This document shows, piece by piece, positions 1-8,976 of a DNA stretch of 64,000 nt. Within the stretch, counting starts at the first letter, position 1. Each line of letters opens with the position of its first letter. The position numbers and the translations under genes were made by a program. The notes under the pieces are model-generated. The model was not told the origin of the DNA and did no database searches. It was given only the letters and a program-made list of their open reading frames with translations. Source of the stretch: Acinetobacter sp. MB5 (lineage in GTDB: Bacteria; Pseudomonadota; Gammaproteobacteria; Pseudomonadales; Moraxellaceae); the NCBI RefSeq assembly GCF_003261585.1, contig NZ_POVU01000007.1:1-64000 (forward strand). The letters run 5' to 3'.

Positions 1-1
1 C

Positions 2-1480
2 AAAGTAGTCGGCCCTTCAGGTGAAAGCATCCATGTCGATGCATGGGGACGCATCAAAGTCCGCTTCCTGTTTACCCGAACCGATGACCATAGCCATGAT
101 GGCGGTGCAGGCGCCAATGACAACGACACCGACTCGGCTTGGGTGGATGTGCTGACTTCATGGGCAGGTGAAGGCTATGGCGCACGCTTTCATCCACGGA
201 TCGGTGAAATCGTGGTGATCGACTTCTTTGATGGCAACATCGACCGTCCATTCGTCACAGGACGCATCCACGAAGCAGAACGCAACCCGACCAAATTCGA
301 CATTAAAGGACAATTGCCTGACACCAAACAACTCAGTGGCATTCGTTCACAGGAAGTTGATGGTGCAGGATTCAACCAACTACGCTTTGATGACACCGCA
401 GGGCAAATCAGCACTCAATTACACAGCAGCCATGGAGCCACCCAACTGAACTTGGGGAATCTCAGCCATCCCAAAGAACAGGCAACCAGTGATGGACGTG
501 GGGAAGGCTTTGAACTTAGAACCGATCAGTATGGTGCCGTACGCGCGGGACAAGGCTTACTGCTGTCAAGCTATGCCCAAGACCAGGCAGAAGGACAACA
601 CCTCAATGCAGAAGTTGCCCAACAACAACTGCAAGGCACAGCCAGCAACAGCAAAGCATTAAGTGACATTGCCAAAAACCAACAAACCGATGCGATTGAA
701 TCAGTAGAACAGCTACAACAGTTTGCTGAACAACTGGAAAAAGACGTTGCCAAATTCAAACAGGCACTGATCTTACTCAGTTCCCCGAGCAGTATCGGTC
801 TTTCAACAGCCGAAAACATACACCTCTCTGCCGATGCCCAGATTAACCATGTGGCAGGCGATAGCATTAACCTCAGCACCCAAAATAACCTCATTACCCA
901 TGCCCAGAACAAGATCAGTCAGTTTGCGGCACAAGGGGGCATCAAACAGGTGGCAGCCAAAGGCAAGGTAGAACTACAGGCACAGAATGACGGACTGGAT
1001 GCGATTGCACGTAAGGGCATTCAGATTACCTCGACGGAAGACAGCGTTTACATCACGGCCTCTAAAGAAATCGTTCTGATCAGTGATACTTCACAGGTGA
1101 AAATTAACGGCAGTGGAGTATTTGTCACCACGGGCAGTAAGTTTGAGGTGAAGGCGGGGCAGCATGTGTTTACGGGTGGGGAGAAAGCAAATTCAGTGCT
1201 ACCACATCTACCTATAACAGATGTGAAAACGGATGACCTTATCCTAGAGTATTTGCACAGTGATGGTTTACCTGTAAAGGGTGCAGAATTTGAAATTCAA
1301 TTATCAGATGGATCGATTAGAAAAGGGAAATTGGATGATCAAGGTAAAGCCATTGTTCGATCTGTTCCACCGGGTAAAGCGATTGTTCAATATGGTGAAG
1401 ATCAAAGCGTAGTAGATTTCCCTGCATCAGCTATTGATGACTGGTTCAATGAGCCAGATTCATCGACTGGCCAAGAATAA
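2..1480 (+). CDS. vgrG: Type VI secretion tip protein VgrG (5' end outside window)
   Basis: The reading frame is open from base 2, so the gene starts upstream and only the last 492 codons are seen. VgrG trimers form the spike tip of the type VI secretion puncturing device and carry effectors. The visible part begins in the gp5/OB-fold region (WGRIKVRFLF, then GARFHPRIGEIVVIDFFDGN), followed by the DUF2345 beta-helix region (NHVAGDSINLST, ITSTEDSVYITASKEIVLI). From about base 1190 it continues into a short C-terminal extension (LEYLHSDGLPVKGAEFEI) that resembles a transthyretin/Ig-like adaptor. The extension and the genes after it are clearly more AT-rich than the VgrG body, which suggests a swapped effector-specific cassette. 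The effector starts 17 bases after the stop codon. Confidence 0.93.
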   Translation, partial: KVVGPSGESIHVDAWGRIKVRFLFTRTDDHSHDGGAGANDNDTDSAWVDVLTSWAGEGYGARFHPRIGEIVVIDFFDGNIDRPFVTGRIHEAERNPTKFDIKGQLPDTKQLSGIRSQEVDGAGFNQLRFDDTAGQISTQLHSSHGATQLNLGNLSHPKEQATSDGRGEGFELRTDQYGAVRAGQGLLLSSYAQDQAEGQHLNAEVAQQQLQGTASNSKALSDIAKNQQTDAIESVEQLQQFAEQLEKDVAKFKQALILLSSPSSIGLSTAENIHLSADAQINHVAGDSINLSTQNNLITHAQNKISQFAAQGGIKQVAAKGKVELQAQNDGLDAIARKGIQITSTEDSVYITASKEIVLISDTSQVKINGSGVFVTTGSKFEVKAGQHVFTGGEKANSVLPHLPITDVKTDDLILEYLHSDGLPVKGAEFEIQLSDGSIRKGKLDDQGKAIVRSVPPGKAIVQYGEDQSVVDFPASAIDDWFNEPDSSTGQE

Positions 1481-1497
1481 CAACGGAAATTAAAAGA

Positions 1498-3003
1498 ATG
1501 TCGAATCCTCAGAACCAACAGTTTTGGAATAAAATCGCGCAACGATCAACAGATATACAACAACAGTTCTGGTATGGTGCTGAAAAGCTTGCGAAATATT
1601 TAAATGATAATCCGGCCGAATATAGCCGCTATATGTCCTATGATACGAGCACACCTGATCCAAGTTGGCCATTTTGGAAAAAGTGGATGTTCTATGTAGG
1701 GCAGTCTGAATATAACCAAAGTGTCACGAGCTACAATACAAGCCAAGTTATTTTGGAAAAAGGAAGTTGGTTGTGGGGGATGTTGAAAGGTGATTTCAAT
1801 AAAGATCCCTCAATGTCACAAATTATTGTGGGTGGTTTAATCAGTCTAATTCCTGTTGTGGATCAGGTTTGTGATGTGCGTGATTTAATTGCTAACATTG
1901 TAACGTTGTCTGATGCAAAAAACCGTACAACAGATAACTATATGGCACTTGCTATAACTGGCGTGGGTATCATTCCTGAGATTGGTTCAGCCATCAAAAC
2001 AGTTGTCAAAGCAATTCGAAAAAAAGGGGCAACCAAATTAGATGTTCTCAAAACGATGGAGCATTTTGAGACAGCCCTAACCAAACTCAAGATCAAATGC
2101 CCATGGGGTAGAGCACCAGATAAATGGTTAAAATCCAATCCATGGAAAGGTATAGCTGATCAAGCACTTAATGCGCTCAAAAACAATTTTAACCGAATGA
2201 TATTGGTGATTGATGAGTTCATTAAGAAGTTCAAAGGTTCATTGCAGAGTGCACTCACACAATTAAAAGGCACTTTAATTGCTATTAGAGATTCTATAAA
2301 AACGTATCTCTACAAATTAGCTGATGAAATTCATGCCACAATGAGTGGTTTATCTCAGCAATCACATCTTGCAACAGCAGGTGGACATCCTCCAACAGGT
2401 CGTTATCAAGTTTCAGTCAATTCTGGGAAAAAAACAGAAGCAGGTCATCATCAAAAAGCAACTGCACCTGAGAAAGATAAGCCTAAAAAAGACAAATTAG
2501 ATGATCCTTGTATATTAAGACCATATAAGCCAGATACTTGTAAACCTTTAGGTAAAACAGGTCATCATGTTGTTCCAGACAGATGCTTTAGATTAGGGTC
2601 TAGAACTGGTGAGGGAAGAAATCAGTTAAGAGGTGGGTTATCTACCAATGATGGGTTGGTGATTTGTGTGATAGGGGCTACACCAAAACCAACAAATGAG
2701 CATGGAAAAATTCATGCTGCCTATTCTTTACTAGAAGCTGGTTTAAAAGATTTTTTTAATCCAACTGGGACAGCTCCTATCGCTGAAGTTGAAGTTATTG
2801 GAGCTAAAGCTGTAGAACAAGTGTTAAAAAAGTGTTCTGCAGCTAGAATAGCAGCCCAATTAAGAACTTATCATGAATCTAAGGGTATAAATATGAATTA
2901 TCGTGTTCGTGTTGGTGTTTTTGCTACCGATGCAAAGAAAGCAGACCCTAATATTTTTGGTAATCCAAGATCCAATAAAAATAATGGTAGCGCAAGAGAA
3001 TGA
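1498..3003 (+). CDS. Candidate T6SS effector with C-terminal GHH-type HNH/EndoVII nuclease domain
   Basis: This 501-residue protein sits directly after vgrG, as T6SS cargo effectors usually do. The first ~330 residues are not a family I recognise. They include two hydrophobic stretches (about 103-125 and 148-166) and a lysine-rich linker near 310-335. The C-terminus has T-G-H-H-V-V-P-D at 354-361 and later N-E-H-G-K-I-H at 400-406. This pattern fits the GHH-signature HNH/Endonuclease VII toxin families of polymorphic toxins, so DNA cleavage in a rival cell is the inferred activity. A purine-rich stretch (ggaaattaaaag) precedes the ATG. The stop overlaps the next gene as ATGA, the usual toxin-immunity coupling. 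The nuclease assignment is by motif only. Confidence 0.72.
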   Translation: MSNPQNQQFWNKIAQRSTDIQQQFWYGAEKLAKYLNDNPAEYSRYMSYDTSTPDPSWPFWKKWMFYVGQSEYNQSVTSYNTSQVILEKGSWLWGMLKGDFNKDPSMSQIIVGGLISLIPVVDQVCDVRDLIANIVTLSDAKNRTTDNYMALAITGVGIIPEIGSAIKTVVKAIRKKGATKLDVLKTMEHFETALTKLKIKCPWGRAPDKWLKSNPWKGIADQALNALKNNFNRMILVIDEFIKKFKGSLQSALTQLKGTLIAIRDSIKTYLYKLADEIHATMSGLSQQSHLATAGGHPPTGRYQVSVNSGKKTEAGHHQKATAPEKDKPKKDKLDDPCILRPYKPDTCKPLGKTGHHVVPDRCFRLGSRTGEGRNQLRGGLSTNDGLVICVIGATPKPTNEHGKIHAAYSLLEAGLKDFFNPTGTAPIAEVEVIGAKAVEQVLKKCSAARIAAQLRTYHESKGINMNYRVRVGVFATDAKKADPNIFGNPRSNKNNGSARE

Positions 3004-4163
3004 ATTTAAAAAATCTAAATATGTCGTTTATTGCAGGTTGTTTAATTGATGATGATATGTTTTATATTGCATCAACATTTGATGATCTTGATTCGGAAAT
3101 ACAATGTTGCAGAATGAGTATCTATGATCATTTGGAGAGACAATGGTACTATCATGATAATGTTGAATTTAAATCTATTTCTGTAGCTCTTATTCCGAAA
3201 ACAGAAAATTCTCGAAGAGTTATGCTTTCTGCTAGTTTAAATGGAAATATTGAATTTTATTCATCAGAAAATACGTACTATGAAAAAATTGAAGATGCTG
3301 GATTTAGCAATCCCAACTTCTACTATGGCACTCTAAATAAAATTCGTAATATTCATTCTAATCTCTACACTTGTGGAACTAGTGGTCAAATATATAAGAA
3401 AAGTGGAGAAAATTGGCTACATTTTGATAAAGGCTTATTATTGCCAAAAAATGAATATAACAAAATTAATTCAGCTACTATCTTAGATTTAAATTATCAA
3501 GCACCATTTCGCTCAGTGTATGACATTAATGGACATAATTTAAATAGCCTTTATTGTTGTGGGGAAGATAATGAAGGAGGCTTCATTGCTTACCACATTA
3601 ATGGGGAATGGATAATGGATAAAAAAAGGACACCATCTAGCCTCCACCATATCGAATTATGTCCTGACGGAATAAGTGTTATAGCTGTTGGTGATTATGG
3701 GACTGTTTTTTATGGAAGTTATTCTTCTGGATTCGTAAATTTAAAAGATATATCAATTAATGATTCATTTTATCAATCGTGTTACTTTAAAAAAGAGTTA
3801 TATTTAGCATCATCTAATGGTCTTTATAAATTTTCAGATGGAAAATTTGAATTATTGGATATCGTACCTTTGGGAACTGAAGTAAATACTGTTGAGTCCA
3901 CTTCAAATGTTTTATGGGCATTAACAGATAAAGAAATTTACAGATTTGATGGTAATCATTGGGACATCATTGTAGACCCAGACAATATTACTAATGAAAA
4001 TGTATTTATTTCTATAAGGGCAGGAGAGAAATGCCCTCAACAAGGCTATTGGTTTACTGTTGCTAAAGAAAATTCTCGTCAATACTTTAAACAAGGTGAC
4101 GTATTCCCTGATTTTGACTCAGCTTGGGGTGATGTGTATTGGCAATTTGATGGTGAGGATTGA
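3000..4163 (+). CDS. Probable cognate immunity protein, beta-propeller-like
   Basis: The ATG overlaps the stop of the effector gene (ATGA), so the two are translationally coupled. The 387-residue protein has no signal peptide or membrane segment and is very AT-rich at DNA level. It contains repeated blade-like units: a short strand, a G-x-x-G turn, an aromatic strand and a terminal W/F. Examples are LYTCGTSGQIYKKSGENW, VIAVGDYGTVFYGSYSSGF, LYLASSNGLYKFSDGKF and LWALTDKEIYRFDGNHW. Such repeats suggest a beta-propeller that could cap a nuclease domain. Immunity function is inferred from position and coupling, not from a recognised family. Confidence 0.68.
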   Translation: MNLKNLNMSFIAGCLIDDDMFYIASTFDDLDSEIQCCRMSIYDHLERQWYYHDNVEFKSISVALIPKTENSRRVMLSASLNGNIEFYSSENTYYEKIEDAGFSNPNFYYGTLNKIRNIHSNLYTCGTSGQIYKKSGENWLHFDKGLLLPKNEYNKINSATILDLNYQAPFRSVYDINGHNLNSLYCCGEDNEGGFIAYHINGEWIMDKKRTPSSLHHIELCPDGISVIAVGDYGTVFYGSYSSGFVNLKDISINDSFYQSCYFKKELYLASSNGLYKFSDGKFELLDIVPLGTEVNTVESTSNVLWALTDKEIYRFDGNHWDIIVDPDNITNENVFISIRAGEKCPQQGYWFTVAKENSRQYFKQGDVFPDFDSAWGDVYWQFDGED

Positions 4164-4225
4164 TCTTCCTTATCTCGTCTAAATACTTTGGCACCCATTA
4201 AAAACTAAATATTTTGCATATCGCA

Positions 4226-4257
4226 CCCTATCAACAAAAATTGATAGGGCGTTTTTT
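4226..4257 (+). terminator. Rho-independent terminator after the effector-immunity operon
   Basis: CCCTATCAA and TTGATAGGG form a 9-bp stem around a short A-rich loop. The stem is followed by CG and six T residues, 62 bases after the immunity stop codon. It ends the vgrG operon and is the last feature before the presumed island. Confidence 0.85.
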
Positions 4258-4404
4258 ATGGTCTGATTTGTGTGATTCATAGAGATCGAGACTGTAAATT
4301 AAATTGTGTAATTGCCGTTCAAATAAAAGCGTCTAGCCATATGTATTTCTCTAAAGTTAACACCATATAAGATTTAGAGGATTTTGTGTGTCACATTATT
4401 TTGT

Positions 4405-5127
4405 TTAGGATAAATCCATAGGAAAATTGAATCTTAAAATTTCATCTTGCGATTCAAATAATTCTTTTATTTGTTGAATCCTAGCATGAAGAATAGCTTC
4501 ATCAATTGTTAAGCTGGATACATCAATTTGATGTGTTTTAAGAAGCTCTTTATATTGCGTATTAATTAAATCTAGCTTTGCAACTAGCTTGATATTTTCT
4601 TCATATTGTTGTTTTAAAAAATGATTTTTTGTATTTAATTGATTGATCTGATCTAGGTTTTCCTTAATTTCATCTTCTAAAAGCTTTAATTTGATTGGTC
4701 TGGTTTTTAGCTGCTCTTTGGTCTTGTAAGCAGTATTGCCATTTGTATACAAATTTATCACATGTTCAATGACTGCTTCTTCTCTAGCCCATGTGTTTTG
4801 TTCTTGGATTCTTTTTATCTGCTGGATTGTCTGTGAATTGAGCATATATTGCTTTTTAGTTAAGTGATGATCTTTTTGGTTCTTCTTAACGGTACGGTAT
4901 CGGCTTTTTAATTTTTCAAAACATGCTGAATCTAACTGAATTGTTCTGTGATTACTGAGTTGTGCACTAATTTCTTCTCTCCATGATGCCATTACTCTAG
5001 GGGTATAGTAATCCCCATTCCGCTGAATTAAGCCACCTGATCGCTGACTTTCTTTTTCAATAAAATCCAGTTTAAGTTTTTGGTCTGCATTGCACCATTC
5101 TTGTAATGAAATTTTTGGTCGACTCAT
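4405..5127 (-). CDS. Hypothetical coiled-coil protein
   Basis: I do not recognise the family. From the ATG at 5127 the product is 240 residues (MSRPKISLQEWCNADQ...). An upstream in-frame ATG at 5178 would add 17 residues. I prefer 5127 because a weak TGGA lies before it, while 5178 has no visible ribosome-binding site. The N-terminal third is basic and could bind DNA (KSRYRTVKKNQKDHHLTKKQY). Residues ~140-200 form a strong coiled coil (LKLLEDEIKENLDQINQLNTK). It is transcribed away from the 536-residue gene at 5272 across a short AT-rich spacer, as accessory or partition-type proteins often are. Function is unknown. Confidence 0.6.
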   Translation of the reverse strand: MSRPKISLQEWCNADQKLKLDFIEKESQRSGGLIQRNGDYYTPRVMASWREEISAQLSNHRTIQLDSACFEKLKSRYRTVKKNQKDHHLTKKQYMLNSQTIQQIKRIQEQNTWAREEAVIEHVINLYTNGNTAYKTKEQLKTRPIKLKLLEDEIKENLDQINQLNTKNHFLKQQYEENIKLVAKLDLINTQYKELLKTHQIDVSSLTIDEAILHARIQQIKELFESQDEILRFNFPMDLS

Positions 5128-5271
5128 GGCTATTCCAGTATCTTTTTCAATCAAGTATAAAATTTGAATTTCATTCATTTTATTAAAATTATACTGAATT
5201 TCAATATTTTTATTATTAAACGTTATGTATTATATTAAATTAACTGTTATTTTTCATTTAATAGTGCGTTT

Positions 5272-6882
5272 ATGTATAAGACGTTAAAAAATGGCTCTAA
5301 TTCTCGTAAATTACCCTATCTAGGTATGCAGGTTATTAGGCGATTAGATTCTTCGTTAACTGCACTAGAGCGTATTATTTTTTTGCGATTACTACTACGC
5401 TATGGCTCTGCTAGAATTCTAAAAAAAGATCTAAAAACTGTCGCTGAGCAGATTGATATTCGTCTTCCCATATTCAAAAAAGCAGTAGCTGTATTGCTAG
5501 AAAAAGCAATGTTATATGAAGTCGAAAATGGACAGATTCGAATTTCAATAAGGTTGTTAAAATTAGGTCTTACTGCAACAAAGCGACAAATTTTTCATGC
5601 AAAATATGCTAGGTCTAGCCCAGAAGATGTGTTACCTCGAGCTGACTTTCTAGTACAGCTTTTTCGTTTATTGTTTCGGATTAGAATCAGTCATAAGCAA
5701 AAGAATGCCAATCAATTATTGATGTTGAATTATCAGCAGTGGCTAGTGTTGCTGAATATGGTCTGGCGCAGTGATCGCCATGGTGTGATATTTGAAGCCA
5801 GTACACATGAGCTTGCCAATCATACTGGTCTGAGTCGAGATGCTTTATTACGTGCAATTACAGGATTATTTGAGTTCGGGATTCTTCGATCCAAACTCAA
5901 TGGTAGTTTAAATAATAATTTACTTAAGTCTGTGTCTGCGATTTATTTTTTAAACTTGTCACATCCAATTTGGCAAGAGGCACGAATTTATACAGATTTT
6001 TATTTGTTAAAGTTGCCCTCTACTTATTCACGTATCAGTAATCAGGCATTCAATTTTATTGAAAAATTCGTTGTGAATAGACCATTCAGATCTCATCAAC
6101 AAGCAGCACTTATAAAAAAATATCCAATTTATGAGTTTCAGAGGGAAAACACATCAGATAGTTATACCTTAATCAAGAGCCCTTTAGCCGGTTGGATCAA
6201 TTATTACTATCAAGCGATGTACAAATGTAAGCCTGAGATTGCTGATGATCTCCGCTGGATTCAAGACAATTTCAAAGAACCGAAATTTAAGTCAAATAAT
6301 TTGACTGATAATCCAGATGAGCCAAAAGAATCGAAATTTAAGCTAATGAATAGTTTGACTGATAATCTGGAACGGATGAATTTTTTATTTCATTCTTGTT
6401 TTATAAAGAGCAAATTTTCTTTATATAACCAAGTAATTTTTGAAATTACACCTACTATTTGGGAGGCACCTCTTCATTTTAATCAATATCTTAAGCCAAT
6501 CCAAATTCATTGTTCTTCGAAGCTATCATATCTAGAGGATCAGCAAGAAGCTCTAACCAATCTTCGCAATAATTTACTATTTGTGATTACACAAGCCATT
6601 TTTCGTAGTGAGATTAAGCTGATCATGCCCTATATCCCTTCAAGCTATCAAAATTCTGCTTTAAACATTCTGCTATTACCACAAAATACACAACAGGAAT
6701 ATCAGATCTATTGTATTCCCAACTCCCGACTTAATTCTGATAGCTATACGGTGATTCACTCCGTAGGTGATGATCAGCCCTATCATTTTCAATCGCTTAA
6801 AAAAGACTTTAACCTAGAAGAACAAAAGCAGTATGGTCTACTCGGTGCAAAGTTCAAAAGCTTTGAACTAAAAAATGAATAA
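5272..6882 (+). CDS. Hypothetical protein with winged-helix-like N-terminus, possible replication or control protein
   Basis: This is a 536-residue basic protein with no family I can name. The N-terminal ~230 residues contain two stretches that look like helix-turn-helix units: LKTVAEQIDIRLPIFKKAVAVLLEK near 52-76 and THELANHTGLSRDALLRAITGLFEFG near 183-208. The latter is typical of winged-helix domains. The middle carries a short near-repeat around 342-368 (EPKFKSNNLTDN, then ESKFKLMNSLTDN). No Shine-Dalgarno is obvious before the ATG. It lies upstream of the Gp2-like replication gene, so a role in element replication or copy control is possible but inferred. Confidence 0.6.
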   Translation: MYKTLKNGSNSRKLPYLGMQVIRRLDSSLTALERIIFLRLLLRYGSARILKKDLKTVAEQIDIRLPIFKKAVAVLLEKAMLYEVENGQIRISIRLLKLGLTATKRQIFHAKYARSSPEDVLPRADFLVQLFRLLFRIRISHKQKNANQLLMLNYQQWLVLLNMVWRSDRHGVIFEASTHELANHTGLSRDALLRAITGLFEFGILRSKLNGSLNNNLLKSVSAIYFLNLSHPIWQEARIYTDFYLLKLPSTYSRISNQAFNFIEKFVVNRPFRSHQQAALIKKYPIYEFQRENTSDSYTLIKSPLAGWINYYYQAMYKCKPEIADDLRWIQDNFKEPKFKSNNLTDNPDEPKESKFKLMNSLTDNLERMNFLFHSCFIKSKFSLYNQVIFEITPTIWEAPLHFNQYLKPIQIHCSSKLSYLEDQQEALTNLRNNLLFVITQAIFRSEIKLIMPYIPSSYQNSALNILLLPQNTQQEYQIYCIPNSRLNSDSYTVIHSVGDDQPYHFQSLKKDFNLEEQKQYGLLGAKFKSFELKNE

Positions 6883-7179
6883 CTTTAGCCTTGAAATACT
6901 TCACTATTTCTTCATTTATCATGGCTCACTGCAGGCTTTTTGATCTCAAAACGCTCGATAACGCTGAGTTATATTAAAGATAAGCTTAGCAGGTATATAT
7001 ATTTTATTTATATCAAATGGTTATACCTATTAATTATTAGGTTAGTCCAGTGTGAACAATCTTTAGACCTACTCTACGAGTGATTGAATTCAGTATCTAT
7101 TTTACCAATTTAAACTGCATACACTCCTACCATTCACTGTACGGTGGGGCTTTAAAAAAATATAGATATCACTGTTTCT
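6883..7179. other. 297-bp AT-rich intergenic region
   Basis: No convincing gene is present. It holds a long A/T tract (7000-7035) and one copy of the sequence TTTAGACCTAC at 7062-7072. The same sequence recurs at 10328-10338, and the core GACCTAC also occurs at 8202 and 10270 in other gaps of the element. It probably contains the promoter of the Gp2-like gene. Confidence 0.4.
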
Positions 7180-8127
7180 ATGAATCTAATCGAAACAGTG
7201 AGTTACTTTATGATCCTTCAATCCCATATGTATAATGAATCTGCTTGTATGATTCAGATTGAAAACTTTGTTTTAAATGTCTGCCATCAGGAGGACGTTA
7301 ACTTTTCTTGGCTTCGCCAACAACTTAGCATTTTCATTCCAGCTTTCTGGTTTCAGCATAATCCGCAATATCAGTATAGTCATGCGATACAAGCCTTTGC
7401 CCAGACAATCCAAATGTTGAGTCTACCTAAACAATTTAGGCAGGAGGAGCTGACTTCACACATGCTCCGTACTTTTAGCATGCAACTGCGATACAACTAT
7501 TTCGCTCCATCCAATCTGGAACAGCAACTGCATCGCTCTAATGAGCAACATAATTGCCAGTCTTTAGAGAACAGCTTAAATAGATTGATGGAGCATTATG
7601 CAAAATTGCTTTTTGTTCGGATGGATCTGTACTTTTCAGCTGAGGCACAGGTAGATCTAACTATTCATCGTTGTCATCAGTACCTGCAAAATCTATTGAA
7701 CCGTCTTTCAAACCGGGATGGCTGTTTTCAAGATCTGCATTGGTGGGCATGGGCATTAGAGCAAGGAGCGCAACGGGGTTATCACATCCATCTGCTACTG
7801 GTCTACGATGGGAATAAACACCAAAATGATGAATACCTTGCCTTACAGGTTGGACTCTACTGGAAAGAAAAATTAACGGCTGGAGAAGGTGAGTTCTATA
7901 CTGCAAATCAGAAGCATGTCAAAGCACATTTTCGAATAATGGGTAGTTTAGGAATTGGCATGATTCATCGGAATTGTCCGACTGAGGTCAATAATGCCTT
8001 GGCTGCTGCGAGGTATCTGGTGAGCTCTGAAAAAAATCAGCAGATGCTACGGGTCAAACTGCCGAATATGCGAACCTTCGGTACTGCACAACTAGATGTT
8101 AACAGACGACGTGGGCTGAAAGTCTAG
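7180..8127 (+). CDS. Inovirus Gp2 / YagK-YfjJ-type replication protein
   Basis: The 315-residue product has a C-terminal half typical of the YagK/YfjJ (inovirus Gp2) family. It has a conserved WWAWALEQGAQRGYHIHLLLVYDG block with the H-x-H of an HUH-like metal site. It then has GLYWKEKLTAGEGEFY and a closing AARYLVSSEKNQ...RTFGTA segment. Family members are linked to replication initiation of filamentous phages and satellites. Start choice is uncertain: ATGs at 7180, 7210, 7228 and 7249 are in frame and none has a strong ribosome-binding site. The strongly folded non-coding stretch just downstream is a plausible target or origin. Confidence 0.78.
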   Translation: MNLIETVSYFMILQSHMYNESACMIQIENFVLNVCHQEDVNFSWLRQQLSIFIPAFWFQHNPQYQYSHAIQAFAQTIQMLSLPKQFRQEELTSHMLRTFSMQLRYNYFAPSNLEQQLHRSNEQHNCQSLENSLNRLMEHYAKLLFVRMDLYFSAEAQVDLTIHRCHQYLQNLLNRLSNRDGCFQDLHWWAWALEQGAQRGYHIHLLLVYDGNKHQNDEYLALQVGLYWKEKLTAGEGEFYTANQKHVKAHFRIMGSLGIGMIHRNCPTEVNNALAAARYLVSSEKNQQMLRVKLPNMRTFGTAQLDVNRRRGLKV

Positions 8128-8199
8128 CTCACTTAGATGGCTGATACTGTAACCGTAGAATGCTTGACGATTCATAGGCTTGTGATTATCCTTGGCATG

Positions 8200-8398
8200 C
8201 TGACCTACATTGTCAGTCGGTTTTAGCAGACCGTTTCCTAAGAACACTAAAAAGTCTAACTTTTTGGTGGGTATCCCTACGTGCCCCCCTTGCGGCGGAG
8301 CGGGAGGGGGGACACCTTCGGGTGTGCTGATTCTTAGGTTCAGTCTGCTAACCTCTCTTCTGTTTCGCCACCATTATTTAGCAGTAATATGGTGAAAC
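8200..8398. other. Highly structured non-coding region, candidate origin or structured RNA
   Basis: Three consecutive hairpin systems fill this stretch. The first is CTGAC/GTCAG at 8200-8216. The second is a long outer stem, TTAGCAGAC (8223-8231) with GTCTGCTAA (8343-8351), and CCTAAGAA (8237-8244) with TTCTTAGG (8331-8338). Inside it sit AAAAAGT/ACTTTTT (8249-8265), GGG/CCC (8269-8277), CCCCCC/GGGGGG (8284-8311) and ACACC-TTCG-GGTGT (8312-8325). The third is GTTTC..CACCAT/ATGGTGAAAC at 8362-8398. The short open frame across it is not credible as a gene. Lying directly after the Gp2-like replication gene, it may be a replication origin or packaging signal. Confidence 0.6.
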
Positions 8399-8423
8399 TT
8401 CTTAAATACCTAAGGAGTCCGCT

Positions 8424-8522
8424 ATGCGTACTATTTCTCTTTCGATCCTCGATCTCTTTTCGCGCACAGCATTAAGTAGTGTTGTCTACAGCACACAGGC
8501 CATTCTGCACCCAAGCAGTTAA
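8424..8522 (+). CDS. Possible 32-residue small protein
   Basis: An ATG preceded by a good TAAGGAG ribosome-binding site opens a 32-codon frame (MRTISLSILDLFSRTAL...). It lies directly after the folded region. The product has no recognisable domain. The strong Shine-Dalgarno is the main support. It could be a leader peptide or chance. Confidence 0.3.
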   Translation: MRTISLSILDLFSRTALSSVVYSTQAILHPSS

Positions 8523-8691
8523 ACACTTTATTTTTTGATCACAGCACATTTATTGCTCCCTTTGACAAGTTCTTAGGGGATATCAGCGCTGTGTATGTAT
8601 TTTTCTAAAATAAAACATTACCCCAAGATACTGGTATTTGGCTGAGTGTCCTGACGTCGTGTCACTTCAGTATCCTGCAAGGGAAAATAAT

Positions 8692-8955
8692 ATGTATAAA
8701 TTTATCTGCAAATTGCTGTTAATGCTGGGCTTTACTGTATTCAGCGCCTGTTCAAGCAAATTCGAAAACGATTTTAAACAGGGCTGTCGTGGTTGGGGTG
8801 GCTCCAGTGGTTTCTGTCGCTGTACCTATAAACAAGTCGAACAACATTATGGTAAAGACCGACTTGCTCAAGTGGGTGAAGGGCATGCCTTATTGCCGAA
8901 TGACTGGTCTGAAACCCTGCAACATGCGGGACAACAATGTAGCAGCAAGCTTTAG
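8692..8955 (+). CDS. Small putative lipoprotein
   Basis: From the ATG at 8692 the product is 87 residues. It begins with a basic n-region, a hydrophobic core (FICKLLLMLGFTVF) and a lipobox-like F-S-A-C, so it is probably lipidated at the cysteine near residue 19. The mature part has further cysteines (GCRGWGG, FCRCTY, QQCSS) that may form disulfides in the periplasm. An upstream in-frame extension to 8638 lacks a signal peptide at the right place, so I reject it. It heads a compact cluster with the 51-residue membrane protein and the J-domain gene. Function is unknown. Confidence 0.65.
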   Translation: MYKFICKLLLMLGFTVFSACSSKFENDFKQGCRGWGGSSGFCRCTYKQVEQHYGKDRLAQVGEGHALLPNDWSETLQHAGQQCSSKL

Positions 8956-8976
8956 TACATAGAGGAATGAATCTAT

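Noticed and set aside
143..145. ATG at 143 as the vgrG start
   Set aside because: The frame is open to the window edge and codes for conserved VgrG sequence before it.
8210..8395. 61-codon frame across the structured region
   Set aside because: It runs through the stacked hairpins, has no ribosome-binding site and a composition set by the stems.
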